64,000 nt of DNA, from NCBI RefSeq assembly GCF_003353065.1, contig NZ_CP027806.1:2686501-2750500 (forward strand), in the 5' to 3' direction. The translations under genes were made by a program, and so were the position numbers. Of this stretch, positions 19,085 through 28,633 are shown piece after piece (the first letter of the stretch is position 1; every line of letters starts with the position of its first letter). The notes beneath the pieces were generated by a model that worked only from the letters and a program-made list of their open reading frames with translations, was not told the DNA's origin and made no database searches. This DNA is from Cyclonatronum proteinivorum. GTDB taxonomy: Bacteria; Bacteroidota; Rhodothermia; Balneolales; Cyclonatronaceae.

Positions 19085-22078
19085 ATGTACAAAATTTACC
19101 TTCTCTGTCTTGCACTTACTCTTCTGACCCTTTCAGTGCTTAACCAACAGCTATCCGCTCAGCATCCCTCCTTTGAGCAAAACATTGGCTTTTCGATATT
19201 TAATGAGCGGAATCATCCACAGCTTGAGTGGATGAGTGCAGAAACCGAGCATTTTATCATCAGCTATCCGAAACATCTTGCCGGCATTGAGCAAGAAGCC
19301 GCTGCAATTGCGGAAGCAACCTACACCGCCCTCTCGGCCAACCTGAATGTGACTTTCGATTTTAAAATCCGGATTTTTCTGAGCGATGAAGACGAAATCG
19401 TAAACGGTTTTGCCGTGCCTTTCTGGAATTCCTACACCAATATTTGGGTAAACCTCAATGATGTAGCACAAGCATGGAGCGGTCCTGAGAAATGGCTGCG
19501 GACCGTACTTGCACACGAGCTCGCACACATTTTCCATTTTGAAGCCGTCAAATCCAACCTCCCGCTTTTCGGCGCGGTAGCTACCGGCGTTTCTTTGCCG
19601 GAACCCTGGACCGAAGGCATCGCGCAGTATTACACCGAACCCTGGCACGTGCTCCGGGGGGATCAATTGCTCCGTACCGCCATCTACGACGGCCGTCCCG
19701 ATTTCCGCCGGAATGAGTCTATACGTGACCGCGGCCTGATGTACGCGAGCGGCAACGCACAGCTGCGGTATTTTGCGTCAGCCTACGGCGACAGCCTCAT
19801 CCCGAAAATACTTGCACACCGGGATACGACTTTCTTTGGGCTCGCCCGCACACACAATTTCAACAATGCTTTCCGCGAAGTTACCGGGCAATCATTCCGC
19901 GACTTTGAAGACGAATGGCGCCGGCACATGAGCATTTACTACCACACGCTCGCGGGACAAATGGAACGCAGTGATTCTCTGGGCGTACGCCCCGACACCC
20001 TTGCCGGCTTGCTCATCAGCGATGTTCAGTACAGCCCGGATGGCCGCAAGTTCACCTCCATCGTGCTCAACTCACGCAGTCGCCCGGTAACGGAGCTTTC
20101 CCTGCACGATCATGCGCGGCGGCAGAACCGGCGGGTTATTGATCGCGGCAGCATCAGCGGACCGGTAAGCTGGAGTCCGGACTCGCGCTACATCGCCTAC
20201 AGTGCAAACGTCCGCGGTCGCTACGGCGCCCTTATCAACGACCTGTACCGCATCGACACGCAGACCGGCAGACGCGAACGCCTCACGCACACGCGCCGCG
20301 CTTCGGCCCCGCAATTCGGGCAGGACAGCAACACCCTGTTTTTCGTGGGCAATGACAACGGCACAGGCAACATTTACCGCCTGAACACCGAAACCGGTCA
20401 GGAAACCAAACTCACCGAATACAGCGGTGACGTGCAAATTGGCCGCACGGCCATGAACCCCGATGGCACGCACCTCGCCTACGCACTTTTCGATAGCGAC
20501 GGCAGCCGGCAAATTATCGTGCTCGACCTCGAAAGCCGCACTGAAATGCGCTTCACAACGCCCTTCATCGACGACCGCAACCCGCTGTGGAGTCCCGACG
20601 GCCGCTGGCTCGCCTACACAAGCATGCGCGACCGGGTGCCCAACCTCTTTGTCCGAAAAGCATTCGAAACCGACAGCGTAGAAGAGCGCGTCACAGCCCT
20701 GTTTACCGGGGGCACCGCACTACAGTGGCTCCCGGCCGATTCCCTGCACGCAGACGGTCGGTTCAGCATGATTGCGACCGACAGCAAAAGCAACAACAAA
20801 GTCTATCGCATTGACGCCTCCCGCCGCGCCGAAGAACCCGATCCGCAGGTAAATCCGACCTACACCGGCTGGCTCACGCACCAACCGCCACACGTGATAC
20901 CGCGCGAAATTGCCCCGGATGAAAGCCTGATCACCGATCGCTATGCCTACAACTCATGGCGCAATATTTCCCATGTAAGCACCATCCCCTTCCCCTTTTT
21001 CGCTGATGACCAAAACTACGGGGCAGGTTTTGTCAGCCTGTGGAGCGAGCCGCTTTCCAGACACATGATTACCGCGGTTGGCGCCCTCTCCATCCCCAAC
21101 TTCACCGATAACAGCCTGTTTTTCCTGAGCTACACCAACAATCAGTTCCGCCCAAGCCTGAGCTTAAATGCCTACCACAACAGTTTCACAGGCCGTTTTT
21201 ATGAGCGGGATTTTCTGATCACAACCAACTCAGGAAGCTTTTTGCTTGCAAGCCTGCCCCGCGACTGGTTTGATACGCCTTTCATCCGCACAACGCTCTT
21301 TGGCCGTTTGCGCTACGAGTACACCAATGCCGACCGCAACTGGGAAGGCCCCGCTGTGCGTCGCCTGCCGGAGCCCGAAAGCGGCTGGCAAAGCGATGTA
21401 CGCCTCGGAGTCCGCATTCACAAAGCCGTGCCCTATGCATGGAATGTGGTACACCCGCTGGAAGGCTACGGTCTCGAAGCCCGCGTAACCATCGCAACCG
21501 ACGCCCTTGGCGGGGAAACCAACTACATGCGGCCCGATGTCAAGGCATTCATGATTTTACCAGGCCTTGGCGACGCGCGCTTCTACCTGTACGGACGCGC
21601 CATTCTGCAAAACGGGGAAAGCTTCGGGCAAGACTACATCGGCTTCAGCCGCTACGACGACATACAATTTGGCGACACCCTGCCCGGTCTCGACGTTTTA
21701 TACACCGATACCGAGCGGGTCCGCGGCTACAGCTCATGGGGCGACGGCTACGTAACCGGCAACCGCATGCTGTTTGGCACCATTGAATACCGGATTCCGT
21801 TTTTGCCAAGCCTGCAAACGCAGGTCTTAGGACTGGTGAGCCTCGGCCGGACAACCATAGCTGCCTTCATGGATGGCGGCGCCGTGTGGAACGACGACTT
21901 GCTCCCCGGTGATGGCGTAACGCGACGCTTGGGTACCGGCTTCGAACTGAAAAACGAACTCAACATCGGCGGACTCCGCATTGCCCACAACCTCGGCTAC
22001 GCACAGCCCTTCAACGACTTTGGCACCGGGCGCAATGAAGAAATCTACTACCGCATAAAAGCCGTGATCCCCTTCTGA
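19085..22078 (+). CDS. Outer-membrane fusion: HELAH metallopeptidase-like domain, TolB-like propeller, Omp85-like barrel
   Basis: A 997-aa exported protein with a signal peptide at ~1-25. Residues ~45-290 resemble a gluzincin: zinc motif 'LAHELAHIFHFE' (H144, E145, H148) and a third ligand Glu177 in 'PWTEGIAQYY'. Residues ~300-620 carry WD40/TolB-like propeller repeats ('DVQYSPDGRKF', 'VSWSPDSRYIAY', 'PLWSPDGRWLAY'). From ~640 to the end is a transmembrane beta-barrel with an Omp85-like 'ERVRGYSSWGDGY' and a final 'YYRIKAVIPF' strand ending in Phe. Homologues are sometimes annotated as 'biopolymer transporter Tol' or BamA/TamA-like proteins. It could present a protease on the surface or in the periplasm; the function is not established. 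Confidence 0.8.
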   Translation: MYKIYLLCLALTLLTLSVLNQQLSAQHPSFEQNIGFSIFNERNHPQLEWMSAETEHFIISYPKHLAGIEQEAAAIAEATYTALSANLNVTFDFKIRIFLSDEDEIVNGFAVPFWNSYTNIWVNLNDVAQAWSGPEKWLRTVLAHELAHIFHFEAVKSNLPLFGAVATGVSLPEPWTEGIAQYYTEPWHVLRGDQLLRTAIYDGRPDFRRNESIRDRGLMYASGNAQLRYFASAYGDSLIPKILAHRDTTFFGLARTHNFNNAFREVTGQSFRDFEDEWRRHMSIYYHTLAGQMERSDSLGVRPDTLAGLLISDVQYSPDGRKFTSIVLNSRSRPVTELSLHDHARRQNRRVIDRGSISGPVSWSPDSRYIAYSANVRGRYGALINDLYRIDTQTGRRERLTHTRRASAPQFGQDSNTLFFVGNDNGTGNIYRLNTETGQETKLTEYSGDVQIGRTAMNPDGTHLAYALFDSDGSRQIIVLDLESRTEMRFTTPFIDDRNPLWSPDGRWLAYTSMRDRVPNLFVRKAFETDSVEERVTALFTGGTALQWLPADSLHADGRFSMIATDSKSNNKVYRIDASRRAEEPDPQVNPTYTGWLTHQPPHVIPREIAPDESLITDRYAYNSWRNISHVSTIPFPFFADDQNYGAGFVSLWSEPLSRHMITAVGALSIPNFTDNSLFFLSYTNNQFRPSLSLNAYHNSFTGRFYERDFLITTNSGSFLLASLPRDWFDTPFIRTTLFGRLRYEYTNADRNWEGPAVRRLPEPESGWQSDVRLGVRIHKAVPYAWNVVHPLEGYGLEARVTIATDALGGETNYMRPDVKAFMILPGLGDARFYLYGRAILQNGESFGQDYIGFSRYDDIQFGDTLPGLDVLYTDTERVRGYSSWGDGYVTGNRMLFGTIEYRIPFLPSLQTQVLGLVSLGRTTIAAFMDGGAVWNDDLLPGDGVTRRLGTGFELKNELNIGGLRIAHNLGYAQPFNDFGTGRNEEIYYRIKAVIPF

Positions 22079-22080
22079 TA

Positions 22081-22132
22081 AAAAAGCTGTCGCAGCGGGC
22101 GGGAAGTCCAACGATGCCCTCCCGCTAACAGC
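22081..22132 (-). terminator. Intrinsic terminator, minus strand
   Basis: A two-part hairpin, AGCGGGCGGG / CCCTCCCGCT inside GCTGT / ACAGC. Read on the minus strand it is followed directly by T6. It would stop transcription from the phosphotransferase gene before it runs antisense into the fusion gene. On the plus strand no T-tract follows. Confidence 0.65.
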
Positions 22133-22201
22133 ACCAAAAGACGCATTTCAGATCAGAACACATCGCCCTGATCATAAGGTCGGGGCACATGTTTAGCTTT
22201 C

Positions 22202-22290
22202 TTTTTTTTGGGGGAAACTCCGTGAACATCACGGTCTTTCGTGATAGTTTGGAAAATCCCAAATCAAAGATGGGTCCCTTGCTTTTTGGG
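22202..22290 (+). repeat. Dispersed ~90-nt intergenic element, copy 2
   Basis: T8-G5, then AAACTCCGTGAACATCACGG, in which CCGTGA-ACA-TCACGG forms a perfect small hairpin. A variable middle follows, then CCCAAATCAAAGATGGGTCC and CTTGCTTTTTGGG. The stretch from G5 to the final GC is 73 nt, the same as in copy 1. Confidence 0.8.
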
Positions 22291-22424
22291 TTCCGGTGTG
22301 GCAATAAGCTTCCCTCATCAATAAAACTGCATGGATGAAAGAACGGCCTTATCCGCACCGGGTCTGACCGCCATCACAGCAACCGACTCAAAAAACCTCA
22401 CCCTGAAGCTAACAGTACTACGAC

Positions 22425-23942
22425 CTACCCCTGCATAACTTCTTCCGGATCCGTCCCGTTGTCAGCATCCGTTTCATGAACAGCGAGTGCTGTATCTACG
22501 GCTTCGAGCAAACTGATTCGCGCATTCTTTTTATCCTCGGCTGAAATAAGGTGCCAGGGCGCATAATCGGTATCGGTGTAGGCCAGCATATCATTGACCG
22601 CATCGGCATACTCATCCCACTTTTTGCGGTTGCGCCAGTCCTCATCCGTAAGCTTGTACTGTTTGTAGTCGGTTTTTTCGCGCTGTTTAAAGCGCTTCAT
22701 CTGTTCATCTTTACTGATTTGCAGCCAGAATTTTAAAACCGTAATACCGGATTCGGTGAGCTGTTTTTCAAAGTGATTAATTTCCGCATAGGCCCGCTTC
22801 CATTCTTCCTCTTCCGCAAAGCCCTCGACCCGCTCAACCAGCACCCTGCCGTACCAGGAGCGGTCATAAATCGTGAGAAATCCCGCGCGCGGAATTTGCA
22901 TCCAAAAGCGCCAGAGATAGTGATGGGCTTTTTCTTCCTGCGTAGGGGCCGCAATCTGAATTACCTGATACAAACGGGCGTCAAGACAATGAATCAGCCG
23001 GCGGATACTGCCGCCCTTCCCTGCAGCATCAGAACCCTCAAGCACAACAACGACCGATTTTTTCCTGTGATGGGCCTGCCAGGCTTTCACATAAATACTC
23101 TCCCAAAAGTATGACATCTTTTTCTTGTACAGCTTGCGCTTATACTCAAGCCCGAGATCAATCCGGTCAAGCGGCTTGGAAGTGACTTCCGGCAGCGGCC
23201 TGCCATTAACCGCTGATGTATCCGGGCCCCCGCGTTTCAGGTATTCAGAGAAAACCCCGGTGAGCAGGTGCATGACCGAAATATCGCAGGTTCGGGCATC
23301 CGTAGCGTCAATTTTGTACCAGGGGGCATGCGGCTGATGGGTCGTTTCCGTGAGCTCCGTAACCAGCTTCATCTTCTTGTCATAAGAGTAGCCCCCCTGC
23401 CAGTCATCCATCGTAACCTGCCAGGTTGATTCGGGCCGGTTATTGGTGTCCTCTTCTTTGTTTTGTCTTTTCTGATCGTAATCAAGGTGCAGCCAGATCT
23501 TAACAATCAAAGCGCCGTCAACGGCAAGCAGCTGTTCCATCTCTTTGATTCCCGTAATGCGCTTGCGGAAACAGCTCAGGTCACATTTGCCGTGCAGCCG
23601 GTCTAAGAAGGGCTGTGTGTACCAGCCACCCAGAAAAAGCCCGGTGCTGCCGGAAGCCGGAAACTGACGCCAGTACTTCCAGAAGTAGGGCCGGTCGGCT
23701 TCTTCGTCTGAGTCGGGCCGGTGTACATGCGTCTGAATGAAACGCGTATCCATCCACTCATTGAGCAGGTTCATCACCCGCGTATATCCCGATGTCTGCG
23801 TACCGGAAACCAGGATAATGACCGGAACCCCTGCATCCCTGAGCCTGAACTGATTTAGCAGAAGCGCCCCGCGGTCCCGCTCAATTATTTTGTTGTAGTC
23901 TTTGTTTTTTTTGATTTTTTCGGCTGTTGCGTAAGGGATCAT
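22425..23942 (-). CDS. pap: Polyphosphate:AMP phosphotransferase (PPK2 class II)
   Basis: A 505-aa cytoplasmic enzyme that phosphorylates AMP to ADP with inorganic polyphosphate. It consists of two fused PPK2 domains. The C-terminal copy (~250-490) has an intact Walker A 'LEGSDAAGKGGSIRR' and Walker B-like 'YDRSWYGRVLVERVEGF'. The N-terminal copy (~10-230) has degraded versions ('LVSGTQTSGYTRV', 'FLGGWYTQPFL') and is probably not catalytic. This pattern is known for class II PPK2 proteins. ATG start. It is the last gene of a minus-strand run behind the S9 peptidases, but a terminator lies between them. Confidence 0.92.
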   Translation of the reverse strand: MIPYATAEKIKKNKDYNKIIERDRGALLLNQFRLRDAGVPVIILVSGTQTSGYTRVMNLLNEWMDTRFIQTHVHRPDSDEEADRPYFWKYWRQFPASGSTGLFLGGWYTQPFLDRLHGKCDLSCFRKRITGIKEMEQLLAVDGALIVKIWLHLDYDQKRQNKEEDTNNRPESTWQVTMDDWQGGYSYDKKMKLVTELTETTHQPHAPWYKIDATDARTCDISVMHLLTGVFSEYLKRGGPDTSAVNGRPLPEVTSKPLDRIDLGLEYKRKLYKKKMSYFWESIYVKAWQAHHRKKSVVVVLEGSDAAGKGGSIRRLIHCLDARLYQVIQIAAPTQEEKAHHYLWRFWMQIPRAGFLTIYDRSWYGRVLVERVEGFAEEEEWKRAYAEINHFEKQLTESGITVLKFWLQISKDEQMKRFKQREKTDYKQYKLTDEDWRNRKKWDEYADAVNDMLAYTDTDYAPWHLISAEDKKNARISLLEAVDTALAVHETDADNGTDPEEVMQG

Positions 23943-24014
23943 TAGCTAATTGGTACGCTTAAATATTATTATTCACAATGAGATCAAGTTATCGGCTCAG
24001 AGAACCATAAGCAA

Positions 24015-24054
24015 GAAAAAAGGCAGCCTGCATGTGCAGGGCTGCCTTTTTTTT
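24015..24054 (-). terminator. Intrinsic terminator between S9 peptidase and pap
   Basis: Hairpin AAGGCAGCC...GGCTGCCTT with a TGCA/TGCA inner extension, flanked by A6 on one side and T8 on the other, so it can act on both strands. It sits 22 bp after the stop of the upstream S9 peptidase gene. Confidence 0.9.
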
Positions 24055-24075
24055 GGAGTTCTTCAAAAATGCATC

Positions 24076-26451
24076 TTACCGGAAACTGTACTCCCTCGGG
24101 GGTTCCATGCCGTGCAGATGACGCACAAAGAAATCCCAGGTGCGGCGCAGTTTGTAGCTTTCATTGGCGTAGCCGTGACCGCGGTTGGGCAGTACAATAA
24201 GATCGAAATCTTTATTTGCGTCAATCAGCGCGTCGATCAGCTGCAGCGTTGTATTCGGGTGCACATTGGTATCCATGGTGCCGTACGAAATGAGAAGGTG
24301 CCCCTGAAGCCCTTCAACCTGATATTGCAGCGCCTGATTGGTAAAGCTGTCGGTGCCGTCTTCGAACCGCTCGAACGGTCCCTGAAACTTTTCACCCCAG
24401 TAAAAGGTGTAGCCCCGGTTATCCATGTTACCGGCACCCGCTACCCCGGCTTTGAAGAAGTCGCCGTGATTGAACATGGCCGCTGCCGTTGCAAAGCCGC
24501 CGCCTGAATGACCATACATGCCCGCGCGCTCGATATCAATGAAGGAATGCCTCTCGGCGAGTTCCCGCATGGCAGAGATCTGATCGGGCAATCCGTTATC
24601 GCTCATGTCCCCGTAGTAAGCCGCATGAAAACTGCGGGACCTGAAGGGCGTGCCGAGCGCGTCGATCTGTACGACGATGAACCCGAGCTCTGCCAGCGCT
24701 TGTGCCTGTCCCCTGCGGCTGTGCGCGAAGCCACGCGTGCCCACACTTCCGATTTGCGGTCCCGGATAAATGGAGTTGATGATAGGATAGCTTTTATCCG
24801 GATCAAAGTTCATAGGCTTGAACATCAGGCCGAAGATCTCGGTCTCACCGTCTCGTGCCATCGCGCTGAAAGGTTCCGGAAACTGCCATCCGGCCTCAAA
24901 CAAACGGCTCAGATCGGCTTCCTCCAGCGTAAGGATGACTTCTCCGAAACGATCGCGCAGCACCGTCACGGGCGCGCTGTTTACGGTTGAGAAGGTATCA
25001 ACCAGGAAACCGCCTTCCGGCGACAGGCTCACGCTATGGTGACCGGTGTCCGGCGTGTGCAGGCTCAGCCCCGTGCCATCCTGCAGCACGGAGTACACAT
25101 ACTCTTCGTAGGGATCCTTGTCGGGATCAATGCCGAGTGCGGTAAACCATATTCTGCCGCTTGTGTCTTCAATCCGAAGAATATTGGACACATTCCACGG
25201 GCCTTCTGTTATGGAATGGATACGCTCGCCTGTTTCCAGATCATGCAGGTACAAATGCCCCCAGTCGCTTTCGCGGCTGAACCAGATGAACTCCCCCTGA
25301 TCGTACAGCACGCGCCAGTTGGGTACGCCCCGGCTGTTGAGATTGGTTTCGATAAAAATTTCATCCCGCTCATGGAACACTTCCCGGACTTCCCCTGTGC
25401 GCAGGTCCGCAATTTTTAGCGTCACTTCCTTGTAATCGCGGGACGTTGCCACAAAGGCAAGTTTGCGGTTGCCGTCGATAAACTGATTGTCGGCCCAGTC
25501 GTTGCCGCGGGTAAGGCCGCAACAGTTGGAAGTCCGCTGATGATACGGCCCGCCCTGAATCCGGACCATATTCTGCGTTTCAACATCAATGACTACACGA
25601 TGGTGCATGGGCACCTCATCATCCGGATCGGACGGGATGGCATACGGCCAGGAGACCAGCTCGGGTCTGCCCTGTGCGGTGCGCAGAATGTGCATTTCCG
25701 GCACATTGCGCTCATCAAGCTGATAGGTAGAAATCATGTAGCCTTCCCGCGACCATTTGAGAATGGGGCGGTCTGAGCGAAACCAGCCCTGAGAATCGGT
25801 CGCGTAGCCGAAGCGATGCTCGCCGTCGGTTGTGAGCTGCAGGTCGTCGCCGGTGTGCATGTCGCGCACCCAAAGATTGTACGCACGGATAAAGGCGGCA
25901 TAGCGCCCGTCGGGAGAGAACACGGCGCTGCGGGGCGTTTCAATCGAATCGGACTTCAGCGGCTGTACTTCGTAGGTGCCAAGGTCCAGGTTCCACATGC
26001 TGCCGTCGTGGCGAAATTCCATGAACCGGGCGTCATCACTCACGGTAATTTGCGAAACAACCAGGTTTTCGGCTGAAACGGTTTTTTCTTCATCAAGCAC
26101 ATCGAGGGCGGCAGCAAGTCGCTCCTGATCAAAAAGCGGATTAACAGCTCTTGTGTCCGTGTTTACAAGATGATAGGCAGTGCCATCGGGCGTATTGACG
26201 CTGTACCAGAAAAGGGTTTCACTCAGCCAGGTCGGGTTTACGCGGTCACGGAAAACCAGGCCGGCAACATTCCGGCTTAGCATGGCGTCTGCATTCGCGT
26301 ACAGATTTTCATCAAATGCAGGCAGACCGTAGATCCGCTCGGTCTCAGGGGTTTCAACAACTACGGTTGGCGTTGAACAAGCCGCCGCAATCATCATAAG
26401 GGCACCCAGCGCTGCGGCCTTCACAACAGATGGACAGTAAGGCTGTTTCAT
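24076..26451 (-). CDS. S9 (dipeptidyl-peptidase IV-like) prolyl oligopeptidase family lipoprotein
   Basis: A 791-aa exported serine peptidase. The N-terminus 'LGALMMIAAACST' is a lipoprotein signal with Cys25, so it is probably membrane-anchored. Residues ~40-520 form a DPP IV-type beta-propeller ('AVFSPDGRYAAF', 'LWVRDMHTGDDLQLT'). The C-terminal alpha/beta-hydrolase domain has nucleophile Ser in 'GMYGHSGGGFAT', Asp in 'SYGTMDTNVHP' and His in 'LPNRGHGY'. It likely releases dipeptides from peptides entering the envelope. It is the second of two S9 genes in a row on this strand, separated by a terminator, so each probably has its own promoter. Confidence 0.9.
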   Translation of the reverse strand: MKQPYCPSVVKAAALGALMMIAAACSTPTVVVETPETERIYGLPAFDENLYANADAMLSRNVAGLVFRDRVNPTWLSETLFWYSVNTPDGTAYHLVNTDTRAVNPLFDQERLAAALDVLDEEKTVSAENLVVSQITVSDDARFMEFRHDGSMWNLDLGTYEVQPLKSDSIETPRSAVFSPDGRYAAFIRAYNLWVRDMHTGDDLQLTTDGEHRFGYATDSQGWFRSDRPILKWSREGYMISTYQLDERNVPEMHILRTAQGRPELVSWPYAIPSDPDDEVPMHHRVVIDVETQNMVRIQGGPYHQRTSNCCGLTRGNDWADNQFIDGNRKLAFVATSRDYKEVTLKIADLRTGEVREVFHERDEIFIETNLNSRGVPNWRVLYDQGEFIWFSRESDWGHLYLHDLETGERIHSITEGPWNVSNILRIEDTSGRIWFTALGIDPDKDPYEEYVYSVLQDGTGLSLHTPDTGHHSVSLSPEGGFLVDTFSTVNSAPVTVLRDRFGEVILTLEEADLSRLFEAGWQFPEPFSAMARDGETEIFGLMFKPMNFDPDKSYPIINSIYPGPQIGSVGTRGFAHSRRGQAQALAELGFIVVQIDALGTPFRSRSFHAAYYGDMSDNGLPDQISAMRELAERHSFIDIERAGMYGHSGGGFATAAAMFNHGDFFKAGVAGAGNMDNRGYTFYWGEKFQGPFERFEDGTDSFTNQALQYQVEGLQGHLLISYGTMDTNVHPNTTLQLIDALIDANKDFDLIVLPNRGHGYANESYKLRRTWDFFVRHLHGMEPPREYSFR

Positions 26452-26480
26452 AGATGGATAGGTTAGGATATAGGATGAGT

Positions 26481-26535
26481 AAAAAAGAAAAGGCGCCCGC
26501 AGCTCATCAAAGATTCAGCGCGGACGCCTTTTTTG
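26481..26535 (-). terminator. Intrinsic terminator between the two S9 peptidase genes
   Basis: Hairpin AGGCGCCCGC / GCGGACGCCT with an ~20-nt loop and T-tracts on both sides, directly after the stop of the upstream S9 gene. Confidence 0.85.
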
Positions 26536-26538
26536 GAA

Positions 26539-28569
26539 TTAATTATCGAACCAGCGTGCGACCCAGTCGTGCACTTCCTGATACCAGAAGATGGAGTTGT
26601 TAGGGCGCAGAATCCAGTGATTTTCGTTCGGGAAATACACCAAACGCGCGTCCAGTCCCATGCCCTTGTACACGCCGTACACTTCCAGTCCCTGCGTTAC
26701 CGGTACGCGGTAATCCAGCTCGCCATGAATGATGAGCATAGGTGAGCTGAAGTTGGCTGCGTGCAGGGCAGGATTCCAGCGCTGCATGCTTTCCAGGCCA
26801 TCCCAGGGTGAACCGCTGTAGGCAGCGATACGGTGTTCCGTGATGTCGGAAGCAAACTGCCCCATAATGTTGTACACCCCTGCATGATTGATGAGCGCAG
26901 CAAAGCGGTCGGTATGTCCGGCAATCCAGCTTACCATGTAGCCGCCGTAACTGCCGCCGGCAGCCGCCATGCGGTCTTCGTCAATGTAGCCGCGTTCCAG
27001 CATGAAATCCGTAGCCTTCATTATATCGCGGAAAGGCTTATCGGAGTGCGCCCCGTGAATGGATTCCGCGAACGCCTGCCCGAAGCTTGTTGAACCGTGG
27101 AAGTTGGGCAGCACGGTCACATAACCCGGTGCAGAAAAAAGGTGCGCATTCCAGCGGTAGTGGAACTCATCCCCAAAAATGCCGTGTGGTCCGCCATGAA
27201 TCATCATCATAAGCGGATATTGCTGAGATGGATCAAAATCCGGCGGATACACAATGTACATCTGCACGTCGGCGCCGTCAGCCCCGGCATAGGTTACGTT
27301 TTCAACACGTCCCAAATTCAGTTCCGAGAGACGCTCACTGTTGAAGGATGTGAGCTGCGTCAGGTCCCGGCCGTTGGTGCGAATGCTGTAGATTTCAGCC
27401 GGATTGGAAAGGTTGTTGTGCGCAAAAAACAAGCGGTTTCCCGCAAGTACCGGTGCGCCGTTTGTGCCGGCATGCAAAATTTGTGTCACGCTTCCGCCAT
27501 TTGAAGGAATCGAAAACAGACTCGTCTTGCCAAGGTGTTGCGCATGAAAAAAGATGGTCCGCCCGTTTGCGCTCCACTGCCAGTTGGAGAAGCTCTTGTC
27601 AATATCTTCCGTCAGAACTTCGCGCTCACCGGACGTCATATCGTAGCGCACAAGGCGTACATTATCCGCATAAAAGTCATTGCGGGTTTGCTTGCCGTAC
27701 ATGATGAAGCGTCCGTCGGGGCTGAAGACCGGATTAAGGTCGTTGTAAGGGTTGTGCTCCGTAATATTTACCCGCTCCCCGCTGCCGTCAGTATTAATAA
27801 GGATGATATCGTAATTCAGGTAGTTGTATGGCGGCGGTTCGTTGTTCGCGGAAACGGCAATGGTACTCCCATCGGGAGAAATATCGTAAGACGGTGCCCC
27901 CATCATTGCAAAAAAGCGGCGGGACTCCGGCATGAGATCAGTCACCTCTCCGTCAAGGGTTGTAGCAAAAAGCCGCGGATAATGCCCGTCCGTCAGCCAG
28001 CGATCCCAAAACCGGTAGGTGCGGTTTTCGGTTACTTTAGCCGTTACAAGCGAATTTCGCTGTTCATCAGCAAGCTCACGCTGACGGTCCCAGTCCCCGT
28101 TATAATCGGGGTGCACGGTTGCGGAAAACGCAATTCTCTGACCATCGGGAAACCACTTCGGGGCAGACACCCCAACCGGAAGGTCTGTGATTTGCTTTGC
28201 TTCGCCTCCGCTCAGCGGCATAACAAACAGCTGTGCGGGCCCGCCGGCACGGCGCGACGTGAAGGCCAGGTAACGGCTGTCCGGACTGAACGCAGGGGCC
28301 CCATCGGTACCATGCTGCGTGAATTCACGCAAATTGGAGCCATCCGCATGCATAAGGTAGATGGTCGTATGGCTCTGATCGGTTGAAATATCAAAGCTGG
28401 TTTTGGTGAATGCGATAAACCGGCCGTCAGGTGAAGCGGTTGGGTTGCCAACGCGCTCCATACTCCAGACGTCTTCAGCGGTTATGGCCCGCTGTTGTGC
28501 TTCCGCCTGAAAGCTTTGAGCCAGCAAAAAACACATCATCAGAAATAAATACGGAACAGTACGAGTCAT
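26539..28569 (-). CDS. S9 family peptidase (acylaminoacyl-peptidase/oligopeptidase type)
   Basis: A 676-aa secreted serine peptidase with a cleavable signal peptide (residues ~1-25, ending 'AEAQQ'). The N-terminal propeller shows repeated 'SPDGRFIAF', 'SPDSRYLAF' and 'SPDGRFIMYG' blades. The C-terminal hydrolase domain has Ser in 'GGSYGGYMVSW', Asp in 'IIHGELDYRVPV' and His in 'ENHWIL'. The GGSYGG elbow is typical of S9C-type enzymes, unlike the GHSGGG elbow of the next gene, so the two are paralogues with different specificity rather than a fresh duplication. coaX ends 64 bp upstream. Confidence 0.92.
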   Translation of the reverse strand: MTRTVPYLFLMMCFLLAQSFQAEAQQRAITAEDVWSMERVGNPTASPDGRFIAFTKTSFDISTDQSHTTIYLMHADGSNLREFTQHGTDGAPAFSPDSRYLAFTSRRAGGPAQLFVMPLSGGEAKQITDLPVGVSAPKWFPDGQRIAFSATVHPDYNGDWDRQRELADEQRNSLVTAKVTENRTYRFWDRWLTDGHYPRLFATTLDGEVTDLMPESRRFFAMMGAPSYDISPDGSTIAVSANNEPPPYNYLNYDIILINTDGSGERVNITEHNPYNDLNPVFSPDGRFIMYGKQTRNDFYADNVRLVRYDMTSGEREVLTEDIDKSFSNWQWSANGRTIFFHAQHLGKTSLFSIPSNGGSVTQILHAGTNGAPVLAGNRLFFAHNNLSNPAEIYSIRTNGRDLTQLTSFNSERLSELNLGRVENVTYAGADGADVQMYIVYPPDFDPSQQYPLMMMIHGGPHGIFGDEFHYRWNAHLFSAPGYVTVLPNFHGSTSFGQAFAESIHGAHSDKPFRDIMKATDFMLERGYIDEDRMAAAGGSYGGYMVSWIAGHTDRFAALINHAGVYNIMGQFASDITEHRIAAYSGSPWDGLESMQRWNPALHAANFSSPMLIIHGELDYRVPVTQGLEVYGVYKGMGLDARLVYFPNENHWILRPNNSIFWYQEVHDWVARWFDN

Positions 28570-28633
28570 ACTTTTTTTGTTTTTAGGATGGGTAGCGTGT
28601 TATCGTTAAGAGAAAAATCGTGTACTTCAAAAA

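Larger units (their letters stand above)
22079..22424. other. Convergent intergenic region
   Basis: About 345 bp between converging genes. It holds a minus-strand terminator (22081-22132), a small inverted repeat GATCAG...CTGATC (~22151-22173) and copy 2 of the dispersed element (22202-22290). No gene was recognised. Confidence 0.5.

Noticed and set aside
22125-22358. 77-codon frame in the convergent gap near 22 kb
   Set aside because: Overlaps the dispersed element and a terminator; no protein features.
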